The notes under the pieces were generated by a model. It did no database searches. It had not been told where the DNA came from and saw only the letters and a program-made list of their open reading frames with translations. A stretch of DNA of 5,154 nucleotides from UBA3071 sp965369635. Lineage in GTDB: Bacteria; Chloroflexota; Anaerolineae; UBA3071. How positions within the stretch are numbered: position 1 is the first letter of the stretch; each line of letters begins with the position of its first letter. Positions 5,014 through 5,154 of the stretch are shown in pieces. The stretch spans positions 1 to 5,154 of the forward strand of contig CBDURC010000218.1 of the NCBI GenBank assembly GCA_965369635.1. The letters run 5' to 3'. A program made the translations under genes and the position numbers.

Positions 5014-5041
5014 TAGACACAACCCTCTCGCAGATTATACC
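5014..5041 (+). promoter_or_regulatory. possible weak sigma70-type promoter for the gene at 5137
   Basis: TAGACA (5014-5019) and TATACC (5036-5041) are separated by 16 bases and point toward the gene starting at 5137. The -35 matches five of six consensus bases and the -10 four of six. This would leave a leader of about 90 nt. Confidence 0.3.
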
Positions 5042-5136
5042 ACGCCGCCCCCCAAAGCACAAGATGTCGTGTCAGTCCGGGTATGGTTCATAGGTGTAGG
5101 GGGGAGGCAGCAAACCATTGTCAGCGGAGAAGCGGA

Positions 5137-5154
5137 ATGATCGGAACGTTTATT
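5137..5154 (+). CDS. start of a truncated gene, possibly a DUF554 membrane protein
   Basis: ATG at 5137 has GGAG (5126-5129) seven bases upstream, and the frame is open for the six codons left in the window (MIGTFI). This opening resembles the N-terminus of DUF554 family membrane proteins (M-x-G-T-x-[IV]-N), which have poorly known function. Six residues are far too few to assign a family, so the ribosome binding site is the main support for a gene here. Confidence 0.4.

Larger units (their letters stand above)
4922..5136. other. noncoding stretch between fmdB and the next gene
   Basis: No convincing gene is seen here. It holds a weak stem just after fmdB (TTGAG at 4924-4928 with CTCAA at 4942-4946, no T-run), the 9-bp tandem repeat at 4970-5009, a possible weak promoter at 5014-5041, and a ribosome binding site for the gene beginning at 5137. 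Confidence 0.6.

Noticed and set aside
4755..5093. Frame covering the 9-bp repeat (Met-Lys-Arg/Pro repeat protein)
   Set aside because: It overlaps fmdB in another frame, lacks a ribosome binding site, and its repetitive part is simply the tandem DNA repeat.

Overview
The window is a GC-rich bacterial chromosomal segment with two parts. The left end (about 1-923) looks like an integron gene cassette. One orphan + strand ORF lies between two attC-like recombination sites, and its stop codon falls inside the downstream site. The remainder is ordinary backbone. A minus-strand housekeeping cluster reads right to left: dacA-type D-Ala-D-Ala carboxypeptidase, RluB-type pseudouridine synthase, cytidylate kinase, PlsC-type acyltransferase, then a hairpin terminator. 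A small divergent FmdB-type zinc-ribbon gene follows on the + strand, and the first codons of another + strand gene lie at the right edge.

Layout: attC-like site 1-59; cassette ORF 84-797; attC-like site 792-923; terminator about 966-1004 (minus); plsC 1035-1709 (minus); cmk 1756-2610 (minus); rluB 2607-3380 (minus, 4-nt ATGA overlap with cmk); dacA about 3490-4683 (minus); fmdB 4682-4921 (plus); noncoding stretch 4922-5136; start of a partial gene at 5137 (plus).

The backbone genes serve growth: cell-wall trimming (DacA), 23S rRNA modification (RluB), CMP/dCMP phosphorylation (Cmk) and phosphatidic acid synthesis (PlsC). The tight spacing and single terminator suggest rluB-cmk-plsC, probably with dacA, are one transcription unit. 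Several backbone gaps hold a different short imperfect repeat: 7-mer TTTGGAG units, 9-mer GATGAAGCG units, GGCACAGAG doublets, and GTCGCGTAGTCAG and GTGGGTGT families. At both ends of cmk such repeats lie inside the open reading frame. This style, the gene order and the Cys-rich FmdB tail remind me of Chloroflexota (Anaerolineae or Caldilineae-like), but that is an inference and no taxonomic marker is present.

The most interesting features are the cassette with its unknown protein, the opposite fold polarity of the two attC-like sites, and the dacA/fmdB divergent start. There the candidate ATGs overlap in one CATG and the fmdB ribosome binding site is supplied by a 7-bp tandem repeat. I see no clear evidence of a wholly new multi-gene system.
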